Source: an uncultured Bacteriovorax sp. (GTDB lineage: Bacteria > Bdellovibrionota > Bacteriovoracia > Bacteriovoracales > Bacteriovoracaceae). From it: a stretch of 64,000 bases of DNA. The translations under genes were made by a program, and so were the position numbers. The stretch lies in assembly GCA_946480715.1 (NCBI GenBank), contig CAMLKK010000011.1, positions 16,308 to 80,307 on the forward strand, read 5' to 3'. Of the stretch, positions 19,948-28,433 are shown piece after piece. The notes under the pieces are model-generated. The model was given only the letters and a program-made list of their open reading frames with translations, ran no database searches and was not told where the DNA came from. How positions within the stretch are numbered: the stretch's first letter is position 1; the number at the start of each line of letters is the position of its first letter.

Positions 19948-20426
19948 TTTTTATAAATCCTTATTCCGTGCTGGAAGGATAAGCTTCTTACGCATATCAA
20001 TTCAGTATCAGGGCTTTCAAGTTCCTGAAGGGCGGCGCCATTTGATAAGAGAACGTTGAATACAGGATCTAAGCAATCGCTTAGTGATGGTCGAGGGTTA
20101 TAAATAATCCATTCTGAAAAATCAGAATTCTTTAAAAGTATAGTTGTGGGAAATTCTGGAAAATTTAAAGCAATATTTTTTTTGCTGTTTTGAGATTGAT
20201 GGAAATAGATCTCTAATTTGCTTTCAATTTTTTCTAATGCAGAAAGTTCGAATTCATCATTAATAAAGATGAGAAGTTTTTTTACTTTTTCTGTAGATTT
20301 CCTTTTTGAATAAAAGAATATTTTAGAATTTTGGAATTCAAGAAGTTCAGAGTAAAAAGGACAATCATAATTTTGAAATTCATTGTTCCAAAAAGTTTGG
20401 GGTGAAAAATGACTATTTATTTTCAT
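19944..20426 (-). CDS. Unknown protein, 160 aa (peptide B operon)
   Basis: No family recognised. No signal peptide or membrane segment; Phe- and Lys-rich with a predicted mix of strands. It sits between the glycosyltransferase and the hydroxylase with four-base overlaps on both sides, so it belongs to the same translation-coupled unit. Other glycosyltransferases in this window are also followed by an unknown partner (23660, 25992, 52148), but I cannot show that this shorter protein is related to those. Confidence 0.75.
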   Translation of the reverse strand: MKINSHFSPQTFWNNEFQNYDCPFYSELLEFQNSKIFFYSKRKSTEKVKKLLIFINDEFELSALEKIESKLEIYFHQSQNSKKNIALNFPEFPTTILLKNSDFSEWIIYNPRPSLSDCLDPVFNVLLSNGAALQELESPDTELICVRSLSFQHGIRIYKK

Positions 20427-21619
20427 TCTTCACTCCAAAATGACTTATAAAGAAATTCATATTGCTCAAAATTAATTTGTCCCGATGGTGAATATAAATT
20501 TAGAGCTTGATTGCCTAGGATATCGCTAAATCCTGAAAAGGAATCCGAAGTGTTTACAATTTTTGATATATATTGAGAGAACTTTATATCTGCAAGTTCA
20601 TCATGAATCGAGTGAGCGAATGTCTCTCGGCTGGAAGAATTTATTTCTAAAAGGTTATGAAGAGATTCGCTTGATGTTTGTTCGATTGTTAATTCATTGT
20701 TGTCCCAGAAAACATTTTTCCCTGCGGAAAATTTTTTCCCCAGTTTAAGTGTATCTAGAAATCCACACCATTTAGTGAGAAGACATGGGCATCCGGTTGC
20801 TAAGGCTTCTAGCGGGGAGTATCCATAATCTTCGTCGTGATAGAGAGAATAACTTAAAAAGAGATCAGCTGCATTGTAATAAGCATTAAGCTTTCTGTGA
20901 TCCTGGCGTTGGATGAAATGAATATTTTTGTTTTTTAATTTAGCGAGCAGTGTGGATAACTCAAAATAATATTCACCGGGGCGATACGACTTTTCAAAAA
21001 AAGTTGGATTTTCAAAATGGTCCAATGGCCCAATCAGTGCAAGATGATAGTGAGGATTATTCAATTGCCAGCGATCAAACTCTTCAATCAGCAAATGGAT
21101 ATTTTTTTGCGCCGAAATTCTTCCGGTATAGAGAAACAGTTTATCTTCGTTTTTTAGAGATAGCTCGTCACGTATATTTCGTCGAAGTTCTTTGGAAAAA
21201 TAAAACGACTCCAAATTTATTGGAAATGGCATCACTGTCACTGATGTCGGTTGCTTCACTGTTTTTTCAATTAGTTTTTGGAAGCTTGTTGAAGCTGACA
21301 CCCAGGTAACGTTCTTGCCTAATAAGGCATCTTCTAATTTTAAATAAAAAGAACTCTTGCGAATGTAATCACCAAAAAGATGAAAAACAAAATGACTTCC
21401 AGAAGGTGTTTTCAATATGAATTGATGAAAATCTGGATGTGTAACAACCATTGGGTGAATAATGACAAAACGAGTATTAGATTTTTCTGCTGATAAATTA
21501 TTTGAAGTTATGATTTTTAAATTAGGTATATTTTTGGAATATAAACGTATTAGATTATGACTTATTTCAGTCACGCTATCTTGATCTTGAATTTCAGACG
21601 TGACGAGAACTGTTTGCAT
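20423..21619 (-). CDS. GT-B glycosyltransferase (family 4-like), peptide B operon
   Basis: 398 aa. The C-terminal domain has LYTGRISAQKNIHLLIEEF near residue 160 and the donor-binding signature YHDEDYGYSPLEALATGCP, with the acidic residues expected for a retaining GT4 enzyme. No membrane segment. It begins 7 bases after the PqqD-like stop in the operon of peptide B. Similar enzymes lie at 22320, 24655 and 50940. Peptide B has Ser residues in its predicted core, so peptide glycosylation is possible, though a glycan acceptor is equally open. Confidence 0.85.
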   Translation of the reverse strand: MQTVLVTSEIQDQDSVTEISHNLIRLYSKNIPNLKIITSNNLSAEKSNTRFVIIHPMVVTHPDFHQFILKTPSGSHFVFHLFGDYIRKSSFYLKLEDALLGKNVTWVSASTSFQKLIEKTVKQPTSVTVMPFPINLESFYFSKELRRNIRDELSLKNEDKLFLYTGRISAQKNIHLLIEEFDRWQLNNPHYHLALIGPLDHFENPTFFEKSYRPGEYYFELSTLLAKLKNKNIHFIQRQDHRKLNAYYNAADLFLSYSLYHDEDYGYSPLEALATGCPCLLTKWCGFLDTLKLGKKFSAGKNVFWDNNELTIEQTSSESLHNLLEINSSSRETFAHSIHDELADIKFSQYISKIVNTSDSFSGFSDILGNQALNLYSPSGQINFEQYEFLYKSFWSEE

Positions 21620-21626
21620 GAAAACT

Positions 21627-21926
21627 CTACGTCGAGCTTTGTGGATTCTCGTGAAAGCTCACTAGTTTGAAATTTTCTAATTCGTTCAATAGATCATCAA
21701 TTTCTTTGTTGAATAGACCAGATGCAATTTTTCTTTCCATTTCAACTTCGAGGACAATTTCAGAAAGCTTTCTATCACCGGTGAATTTTTTGCAAATATC
21801 AGCAGCAACGCCATCAAGTGAAAAACCTCTATTAGTATTAGAATTGAAGAGGAAAAGTTCTTCACGACTTGTATTGCTTGGGAAGATTTGGGCTTCTAAT
21901 TTCGGATAGTGATTAGAGTACTTCAT
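21627..21926 (-). CDS. PqqD-like RiPP recognition protein B
   Basis: 99 aa, the same length as its homologue at 56355. Shared features include FLFN...NRGF..DGVAADICKKF, G.RKL.EIV.E.E and an acidic helix before the end; these fit the PqqD/RRE fold, a small domain that binds leader peptides and delivers them to modifying enzymes. The ATG at 21926 is one base after the stop of peptide B, and is preferred over a TTG 42 bases upstream that would run through the peptide gene. There is no radical SAM enzyme in its operon, so it may work with the maturase at 55002 or serve the glycosyltransferase. Confidence 0.78.
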   Translation of the reverse strand: MKYSNHYPKLEAQIFPSNTSREELFLFNSNTNRGFSLDGVAADICKKFTGDRKLSEIVLEVEMERKIASGLFNKEIDDLLNELENFKLVSFHENPQSST

Positions 21927-21927
21927 T

Positions 21928-22080
21928 TTAATAACAAGCACCGGCCCCGACTGGGCTTGAAGGCACAATAAGACTGATAATTTGAATTGCGGTCAGCGGC
22001 TTTAGTGTGCCAAAGTAAGGTTTTTCAACCTGCCCTTCGTCACTACCTTTTGGCTGACTATTTTCATCTTCTTTTTTCAT
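21928..22080 (-). CDS. RiPP precursor peptide B, 50 aa
   Basis: Short ORF, ATG at 22080, TAA at 21928-21930. Leader is polar, then residues 23-38 read FGTLKPLTAIQIISLI, nearly identical to peptide A (FGSLKPLTAVQVVSLL). The core after it is short, VPSSPVGAGACY, ending in Cys-Tyr like peptide A, with one Cys only. It directly precedes a PqqD-like gene. Upstream are a good promoter (22103-22130) and a putative operator. Matching leaders, the shared Cys-Tyr end and the PqqD neighbour make a random ORF unlikely. The modification is unknown; Ser, Pro and the terminal Cys are candidates. Confidence 0.8.
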   Translation of the reverse strand: MKKEDENSQPKGSDEGQVEKPYFGTLKPLTAIQIISLIVPSSPVGAGACY

Positions 22081-22102
22081 CAATCTTTATCCTTATAATC
22101 TC

Positions 22103-22130
22103 AGTATAATGTAAAAGCGCTGATTTACAA
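22103..22130 (-). promoter_or_regulatory. Sigma70-type promoter of the peptide B operon
   Basis: On the minus strand TTGTAA (22130-22125) and TATACT (22108-22103) are 16 bases apart. The ATG of peptide B is 23 bases downstream of the -10 box. The spacer contains an imperfect inverted repeat, GTAAA..TTTAC (22111-22128), a possible operator. Confidence 0.4.
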
Positions 22131-22132
22131 AC

Positions 22133-22166
22133 CTAGTTTAATTAGGATGACTAATTACTGACAGTT
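22133..22166. promoter_or_regulatory. Candidate shared operator CTAG-n2-TAATTAG + CTGAyAGTT
   Basis: CTAGTTTAATTAG (22133-22145) and CTGACAGTT (22158-22166), matching the two blocks at 9483-9506 but with ten extra bases between them. It lies just upstream of the -35 box of peptide B in the 239-base divergent region 22081-22319, which holds nothing else I recognise. Confidence 0.3.
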
Positions 22167-22319
22167 GGGAGCATTATTTAAACAAATAATCAAAAATGGC
22201 CGACGGTAGCGGTAGGTTATTGCCAGTATTTATGGCCACTAGCTCTCCAAAACAAAAAAAGGATGGAATTATCAAGGACTTCATTGAGATAATATATGTC
22301 ACTAGAATAAGGACTGTTA

Positions 22320-23663
22320 ATGAAGCTGTTGCTGATAAAGAGCCGGGATGAATCCAGTTGGGGAAGTTGTAAGGTCATCTCACCTAACTTGCATGAACTT
22401 TACAAACAGTTGAGCATTCACGAGATCGAATGGTTCAGCATTCCACAAGAGTTAATTCGATCAGAGCTTGGTTCTAAGAAATCTTCAATTGAAGAACTTA
22501 AAAATAAAATTTCCAGTTGGAAGCCGGATCGAATTATATTTTTAGATCATCTTCCAGTTCCTTCAAGCATTCTAGGTCATCTCTCACTGCATATGCAGTT
22601 GAGAAAACTTCCACCTCTTATATTTCACATTTATGGTGATTTTACGTATTTTTCATCGGAGTGGCTTTTTCTTAATACTGAACTTCGAGAACATCCAATT
22701 AGATTCATTGTTGCATCTGAATCACAAAAACGTTTATTGGAATTTTTTCTTGAAGGCACTCATTCATCAGTGAGTAAATTGTGTTTTCCTGTAAATGAAA
22801 ATGATTATTTTTTTGACTTAAAAGAAAGATTAGAAGTTAGAGAAAATTTGAATCTTGCTCAAGATGATTTAGCGGTTCTCTATTCTGGTCGCATTAGTTT
22901 ACAGAAAAATGTTGATACCTTAATCAGAAAATTCGCTGAAGAGAGATCGCGAAATCCAAAATTGAAGCTTTTTATAGCTGGGGCGTTTGATGATGTTGGT
23001 GCGGATTTTTTGGGTTACAGCACTTACCACGGTTACATGTTCCATAAAATGCATAATCTGCTAAAAAGTTTGGATCAGGATGTGGTTAAGGACATCCATT
23101 TTTTGGGAAACCAGAAAAAAAATGATTTACGACGATTGAAAGCAGCGGCCGATTGTTTCGTGAGTTTAAGTCTCTATCACGATGAAGATTATGGAATGTC
23201 ACCTGCAGAAGCACTATGCACCGGTTTGCCTTCTCTTCTAACTGACTGGGGAGGGTATAGCTCATTTGCAGGCAATCAAGAATGGTCATGCAAACTGGTT
23301 GACGTAGACATCACAGAATTTGGTCTTGAAATTGATATTGATAGTGTCGGTAATTTTCTTTCAGATATTGCTGTTGAAAAAAGAGATATGGAAGAAGGAA
23401 AAGAGTTACGAAGAGAATTACGATCTAAAAAATTTCAAGAAGCCTTTTCAATAAAAGGTAACGTTCCAGTTTTACAAAGCATCCTTGAACAAGACATAAA
23501 TCCATTTGAAGGTTTTAATTGGTATTTAGAACAGTATGCTAATGCTCTGGGAATGAACTGGTCAAAGAGCAAACTCAATAAATTTCTAAATCCCGATCGC
23601 CGAAGTTTTTATTACAATGTTTATAAAAACTATATCTCTGCTTTAAAAGGAACTGAAAAATGA
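22320..23663 (+). CDS. GT-B glycosyltransferase (family 4-like), first of a GT/partner pair
   Basis: 447 aa. Begins LLIKSRDESSWGSCKVISPNL, a segment shared with the gene at 24655; the C-terminal domain has LYSGRISLQKNVDTLIRKF and YHDEDYGMSPAEALCTGLPS, the nucleotide-sugar binding region. Soluble. First gene of a four-gene operon (glycosyltransferase, partner, glycosyltransferase, partner), all overlapping by a few bases. Divergent from the peptide B operon. Confidence 0.87.
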   Translation: MKLLLIKSRDESSWGSCKVISPNLHELYKQLSIHEIEWFSIPQELIRSELGSKKSSIEELKNKISSWKPDRIIFLDHLPVPSSILGHLSLHMQLRKLPPLIFHIYGDFTYFSSEWLFLNTELREHPIRFIVASESQKRLLEFFLEGTHSSVSKLCFPVNENDYFFDLKERLEVRENLNLAQDDLAVLYSGRISLQKNVDTLIRKFAEERSRNPKLKLFIAGAFDDVGADFLGYSTYHGYMFHKMHNLLKSLDQDVVKDIHFLGNQKKNDLRRLKAAADCFVSLSLYHDEDYGMSPAEALCTGLPSLLTDWGGYSSFAGNQEWSCKLVDVDITEFGLEIDIDSVGNFLSDIAVEKRDMEEGKELRRELRSKKFQEAFSIKGNVPVLQSILEQDINPFEGFNWYLEQYANALGMNWSKSKLNKFLNPDRRSFYYNVYKNYISALKGTEK

Positions 23664-24655
23664 CAAAGCAAAAAGAAATTATTCAGTGGAGCTATGATTT
23701 CATTCAAAACTATTATTTGAACAATACGGAAACGATTACTGATCAAGAGCGAACCTATCTAAGTTATTTAAGTCCTTTTGCTGATAAATATTTTGGTCCA
23801 ACGAATCCGGCCTTAATTTTCGGTGGAGTTGATGTGGCCCAACTCATGAAAAAAAACATTTGGACCATTAGAGATGGACTTATTCCATTGTCGATGTTTT
23901 TTCGTGATAACACACTTAAACCTGACAAAGTAAAACTCATGATTCACAAAGACCTCTGGTTTATCGTGCCTGAGGAATGGAGATCATCTGTAACCTTTTA
24001 CGAAATTGTTGCGAACACAAATTACTCTCAGAAAAATCCACCAAAGCGCATGATCATCATGGGGAGCCCAAACGAAACTTTAGCAGACCCAGATGAATTT
24101 GTTGAAGACATTGAGGGAATTGCAAAATCACTTGGGCGCAAAAACATCGATGCAATGGAGATCATTGGTTTCTTCCCTAATAAAAGAACAGATTTATGGG
24201 GAAGATGGCAGGATGAAAATATTTTTAGTTATGCCAAAGTCCTATTCAAAGAATTTAAACTGGATATCAAGTTTCCGGAATGGCAAATGCTAAAGAATGA
24301 AATGAATCTTAAAGATACTGTATATTGCGAAATTAACAGAGGTCATTTTATTAAAGATTCATTTCCTCTACATTTGTTTTTGTCGAGAGGGGCAGGTCTG
24401 CTGGATTCAACAAAAGAGAAAGCACCTCTCCTAGAAATAAATACAATTCCATTGAGTCTTTATCACAAAATTAAAACTTACAGTTTGGATGAAAAAAATT
24501 GTCCTCAATATATTGATCCACTTTCTGATGATCAATTACCGTATTTAAGAAAGATAATTGAGAAAGGTACTAATCCTAGAAATATCGGTGCAGGCTGGGA
24601 GAAGTGGTATGGCACATATGTTAAGCGCTACTATAAAAATAATGAGCTGATTTAA
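23660..24655 (+). CDS. Unknown glycosyltransferase-partner protein, 331 aa
   Basis: No family recognised. Closely similar to 25992-26984: both carry LSPF....FG...P.L.FGG, RDGLIPL..FF, LMIHKD.WFIVP..WR, DPDEF and RGHFIKDSF / AGLFIKDSF. The protein at 52148 shares a looser version of the last part. There is no signal peptide. Each copy begins within a few bases of a glycosyltransferase stop, so a stable pair with that enzyme is likely. It may form a complex with it or make its acceptor. Confidence 0.8.
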   Translation: MTKQKEIIQWSYDFIQNYYLNNTETITDQERTYLSYLSPFADKYFGPTNPALIFGGVDVAQLMKKNIWTIRDGLIPLSMFFRDNTLKPDKVKLMIHKDLWFIVPEEWRSSVTFYEIVANTNYSQKNPPKRMIIMGSPNETLADPDEFVEDIEGIAKSLGRKNIDAMEIIGFFPNKRTDLWGRWQDENIFSYAKVLFKEFKLDIKFPEWQMLKNEMNLKDTVYCEINRGHFIKDSFPLHLFLSRGAGLLDSTKEKAPLLEINTIPLSLYHKIKTYSLDEKNCPQYIDPLSDDQLPYLRKIIEKGTNPRNIGAGWEKWYGTYVKRYYKNNELI

Positions 24656-25992
24656 TGAAAAAAAATATTCTTATCATACGTTCTTCGAAGCTTTCATCTT
24701 GGGGAAGTTGTAAGGTTATCTCTCCCAACCTACAAGCAGCTTATGAGTATCTTAAGGGGGAAGACCTAGAATTGACCTATTTTGATATTCCTGAACTTTT
24801 CTTAAAAGAAGAATTTATTCACGGACAAAACATCATTGAATCGCTAGTTAATCTAATTAAGCAGAATAATTTTTCAGAAATTGTCTTAATCGACCATGTT
24901 CCTAATCCACCCAAGATTTTACTCTATTTTGAGTTTTATATTGATTATAACAAGCTCCCACCATTAGTCTTTCATGTTTACGGAGACTTTACATTTTTTG
25001 CCAATGATTGGCAGAGACTCTCACAGAAATTAAAAGGACATCCTGTTAAGTTTATTGTTGCATCGGAATCACAAAAAAAATTAATGAACTTTTTCTCTGA
25101 AAGCGACATTACATTAGAGCAGTATTTGTTCCCAGTTAATGAGAAAGAATATTTTTTCAATGAAGAAGAGCGAGAGCAGACGAGAAAAAAATTCGGAATT
25201 AATTCTGATGAGAAGGTTGTGCTCTATAGCGGCCGAGTAAGCTTACAAAAAAATGTCGATCTTTTGGTACAGGAGTTTCAGGAAATATATAAATTCTCAA
25301 AAGGGAAGGCCCACCTCTGGATTGCTGGGTCATTCGACGATATCGGTGCAACTTTTATGGGGGTTGGAACAAGGGAAGGTTATCTATTTTCTAAGATGCA
25401 TAGTCTGCTCGAAACTTTCGATTCCGGATGCAGAAAAAATATTCACTTCTTGGGACATCAAAACAAAAAGCAATTACGACAATTGAAAAATGGTGCTGAC
25501 ATGTTTGTAAGTCTGAGTCTTTATCACGATGAAGATTATGGAATGTCACCTGCTGAGGCGCTGAGCTGTGGATTACCAAGTTTATTAACTGACTGGGGAG
25601 GATATTCTTCATTTGCTAACTCCAAGTGGGATTGCTATTTGATGCCCGTCACTCTTACGCCATACGGACATTTACTTAAGGTCGATACATTTCTGGATTT
25701 CTACAAGCGATTTAGCCAAGAAACAAATTTAAAAAGACGTGCACAAAGAGCAAATGATTTTAGCTCCGAATTTGGAATTGTTGGATCATCGTCTAAACTG
25801 AAAAGTATTTTGATGAAGCCATTTAGTAAGTTTGGCGGGTTCAAATGGTCTCTTGGATATTATTCAAACGAATTCTGGGCAGTAAGGATTTGGAAAGAAT
25901 TAAGCAAACAGCTGACACCTTCAAGTGACACCTTTTATAATGAAGTTTATCAACATTACATTTCTGGTAAGACAGAAAATAAGTGGGACTAA
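24655..25992 (+). CDS. GT-B glycosyltransferase (family 4-like), second of the tandem
   Basis: 445 aa, paralogue of 22320-23663: shares LIIRSSKLSSWGSCKVISP at the start, LPPLVFHVYGDFTFF, LYSGRVSLQKNVDLLVQEF and YHDEDYGMSPAEALSCGLPS. Start ATG overlaps the previous stop. Duplication of the whole two-gene unit is the simplest origin. Confidence 0.87.
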   Translation: MKKNILIIRSSKLSSWGSCKVISPNLQAAYEYLKGEDLELTYFDIPELFLKEEFIHGQNIIESLVNLIKQNNFSEIVLIDHVPNPPKILLYFEFYIDYNKLPPLVFHVYGDFTFFANDWQRLSQKLKGHPVKFIVASESQKKLMNFFSESDITLEQYLFPVNEKEYFFNEEEREQTRKKFGINSDEKVVLYSGRVSLQKNVDLLVQEFQEIYKFSKGKAHLWIAGSFDDIGATFMGVGTREGYLFSKMHSLLETFDSGCRKNIHFLGHQNKKQLRQLKNGADMFVSLSLYHDEDYGMSPAEALSCGLPSLLTDWGGYSSFANSKWDCYLMPVTLTPYGHLLKVDTFLDFYKRFSQETNLKRRAQRANDFSSEFGIVGSSSKLKSILMKPFSKFGGFKWSLGYYSNEFWAVRIWKELSKQLTPSSDTFYNEVYQHYISGKTENKWD

Positions 25993-26984
25993 TGACAGAT
26001 CAATATGTTCAATGGGGCTTCGAGCTCATAAAAAATTCATACCTCAATAAAAAACAGCACAGTGATTCCAAGGATGAGCTCTATCTGCATTATTTATCAC
26101 CATTTTCCCAAGAATTCTTTGGTAGTCATTCGCCAGTGTTATTGTTTGGTGGTCACGATTTTAAAGAGGTAGAAAAAAATAAGACAGTCTCATTAAGAGA
26201 CGGGCTGATACCACTTTATATATTTTTTGAAACATTCAAGGCAAAAGACTTTTCATGTGAATTGATGATTCATAAAGATTTCTGGTTCATTGTTCCAGAT
26301 GACTGGCGAGAAAAAGTTCGGTTCTATAATGTTCGTTCTAAGAATGAATATAGTAAGTCTAATTTACCTTCTAAAATTATAGTAACAGGTATCCTTAACT
26401 CAACGTTTGTTGACCCAGATGAATTTGGTGAAAGCCTCGATCATTTGGCGAATACTTTGGGCAGAGAAAATCTTAAAAATATTGAAGTCATTTCTTACTT
26501 TCCCGATAAAAGAAACGATCTGTGGGGATCTTGGGAAGAAGACAATATACTTCGCTATTCAAAGATGATTTTCGAAAAACTTAAGCTAGATATTAAAACT
26601 CCAACATGGAGAGATCTGACAAATGAACTTGAATTCTTAGACTGTCTTTATTATGAAGTGAATGCAGGTCTATTTATTAAGGATAGTTTTGTACAATTCA
26701 AGACACTTTCAAAAGGTGCTGGATTGCTTCAGCAGAATTCAGAAGTTGGACCTTTCAAAAAAGTAGGCGAGATTCCAGCTTCACTTTACCACACATATGA
26801 TATTTATAAGCTCGATGTGGATAAAGTCGGAAAATATTCTGCTCCATTCAGTCGTGAAAAAATTCCTTATTTTAAGAGAATAGCTGAGAATGATTTCAAT
26901 GGTGTTCGTATCAATATGTATTGGGAGCAGTGGTTTGCAAGCTATCTAAAGAAAGTTATCAAAGATAGAAAGCTTCAAAAATAA
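25992..26984 (+). CDS. Unknown glycosyltransferase-partner protein, 330 aa
   Basis: Paralogue of 23660-24655 (shared blocks listed there). The start at 25992 (TAATG overlap with the glycosyltransferase stop) is preferred over an upstream GTG because it gives the same length as its paralogue. It abuts the end of the convergent ABC transporter operon with no gap. Confidence 0.78.
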   Translation: MTDQYVQWGFELIKNSYLNKKQHSDSKDELYLHYLSPFSQEFFGSHSPVLLFGGHDFKEVEKNKTVSLRDGLIPLYIFFETFKAKDFSCELMIHKDFWFIVPDDWREKVRFYNVRSKNEYSKSNLPSKIIVTGILNSTFVDPDEFGESLDHLANTLGRENLKNIEVISYFPDKRNDLWGSWEEDNILRYSKMIFEKLKLDIKTPTWRDLTNELEFLDCLYYEVNAGLFIKDSFVQFKTLSKGAGLLQQNSEVGPFKKVGEIPASLYHTYDIYKLDVDKVGKYSAPFSREKIPYFKRIAENDFNGVRINMYWEQWFASYLKKVIKDRKLQK

Positions 26985-27722
26985 TCAAAAGTATTTTTGG
27001 CGATTTTTTTGGATTAAGTAATCAAGACCGTAGTAGAAAATGGCACCTAGGGCGCTCAATAAAAATATTGAAGAATAGACGTTGATTAGTTTGAATTGAT
27101 CCCATGAGCGCCAAATAAAATAGCCGAGCCCATTGTTGCTGGCAGTTGTTTCACTCACAACAACTAGAGTTAAACCATAATTAAGCGCTAATTTCAGGCC
27201 AGTTAATATTTCTAACTGGCTACCTTTTAAAAGATAATGCCAGCAGTAATCAAAGGTTTTTAAAGGATATATTTTTAATATGTCAGCAGTTGGACCATTG
27301 AGAACTTTTCTAAATCCCAGTCGGCTATTAATAAACACGGGATAAAAAATTCCAACAGCAATCAAAGCAATTTTCGATTTTTCATCAATACCGAAAACGA
27401 GAAGCATTAGAGGATATATCGCAACTTTAGGTAGCGGAAAGGTTAAAGCAACAAAAGGATTTATAAGATGGTCGAACAAGCGGTTAGTGCTTGTTAAGAG
27501 TGCCAGCATTATAGCGACTGGAAAAGTAAGCAGTGATGCCCACAAGAGGCGTTTTAGGCTGAGTATGACATTCAAAGTAAAATCACTATCGCTTTTTAAA
27601 AGTTGGATAAGATTGAGTGTAATTTTAAATGGAGATGGATAGAACCCCGGATCAATAACTGAGAATACTGTCATTAAGTGCCAAACAATCAAAAAGAGGA
27701 GAATACTTATGATTGATTTCAT
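26985..27722 (-). CDS. ABC transporter permease (SsuC/TauC/ThiX type)
   Basis: 245 aa from the ATG at 27722, whose first bases overlap the ATPase stop (ATGA). Several hydrophobic segments and a central loop of the EAA type, ALIAVGIFYPVFINSRLGFRKV, are visible. It matches the inner-membrane permeases of importers for nitrate, sulfonate, taurine, thiamine precursors and similar small molecules. Substrate is not deducible. Order in the operon is binding protein, ATPase, permease. Confidence 0.87.
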   Translation of the reverse strand: MKSIISILLFLIVWHLMTVFSVIDPGFYPSPFKITLNLIQLLKSDSDFTLNVILSLKRLLWASLLTFPVAIMLALLTSTNRLFDHLINPFVALTFPLPKVAIYPLMLLVFGIDEKSKIALIAVGIFYPVFINSRLGFRKVLNGPTADILKIYPLKTFDYCWHYLLKGSQLEILTGLKLALNYGLTLVVVSETTASNNGLGYFIWRSWDQFKLINVYSSIFLLSALGAIFYYGLDYLIQKNRQKYF

Positions 27723-28426
27723 CTCTTCTCCACCAAATAGCACTCATAAATTTTTTTAAATAAATCAGAGTAATGAGGTTTTGCCCTTTCATTTATTAGT
27801 GATGATGAATGTGTATCCTCATTGGTTTTAACTTCAAACGAGTGTGAGATGTTTTGTGTTTTCTTCGAAAGAAATGAAATGCTGTGAGATAGATATATGG
27901 CCTCATCTATATCATGAGTAACTAGAATGATCGTTGGTTTATTTAAATTCCATAATTCGATTGTAAAATTGTATAAATCTTCTTTTTGAATTTGATCGAG
28001 ATGGGAAAAAGGCTCATCCAGAAGTATTGTATCAGGATTATTGGTAAATGCGCGCAAGAGGTTAAATTTCTGCTTCGTGCCTCCTGATAATTGCTTAGGA
28101 TATTTATCTAAATGCTCTTTAAGTTGAAAACGTTCGATGAGGTTTTCGTTGAGCAATTGTGAGGGATTACAAAGTTGCAGATTAGTTCGAATATCAAGCC
28201 AATTTAGAAAAGCTTCTTCCTGAAAAACAAATCCAAGTTTTTCGGATTTATTGTCAATCTCACCAGAATCAGGAAGACGAATTCTCGCCAATAGTTTCAA
28301 TAAAAGGCTTTTTCCAGCACCCGTTGATCCTAGGATTGTATGAATTTTTTGTGGATCAAACTGCAGTGTAAGATCGTGAAGAACTCGCTTTGAGTTATAA
28401 CTAACATTGACGTTTGATATTCTCAG
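27719..28426 (-). CDS. ABC transporter ATPase (SsuB/ThiZ type), probable CTG start
   Basis: 235 aa from CTG at 28426. Walker A GSTGAGKS is at residues 33-40, the signature LSGGTKQKF and Walker B TILLDEP follow. The only ATG, GTG or TTG in this frame lies after Walker A (TTG at 28300) and would remove the nucleotide site, and a stop (TAA) lies just upstream, so translation must begin at a rare codon in between. CTG follows GAGGA by four bases and gives the expected N-terminus RISNVNVSYNSKRVLHDL. A frameshift error in the sequence is the alternative. Confidence 0.85.
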   Translation of the reverse strand: MRISNVNVSYNSKRVLHDLTLQFDPQKIHTILGSTGAGKSLLLKLLARIRLPDSGEIDNKSEKLGFVFQEEAFLNWLDIRTNLQLCNPSQLLNENLIERFQLKEHLDKYPKQLSGGTKQKFNLLRAFTNNPDTILLDEPFSHLDQIQKEDLYNFTIELWNLNKPTIILVTHDIDEAIYLSHSISFLSKKTQNISHSFEVKTNEDTHSSSLINERAKPHYSDLFKKIYECYLVEKR

Positions 28427-28433
28427 TTGGTCC

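Noticed and set aside
21927..21968. Longer PqqD-like protein B starting at TTG 21968
   Set aside because: It would run through the gene of peptide B in another frame. The ATG at 21926 gives the same length as the homologue at 56355.
28300..28302. TTG at 28300 as start of the ABC ATPase
   Set aside because: It lies after Walker A and would leave an ATPase without a nucleotide site.
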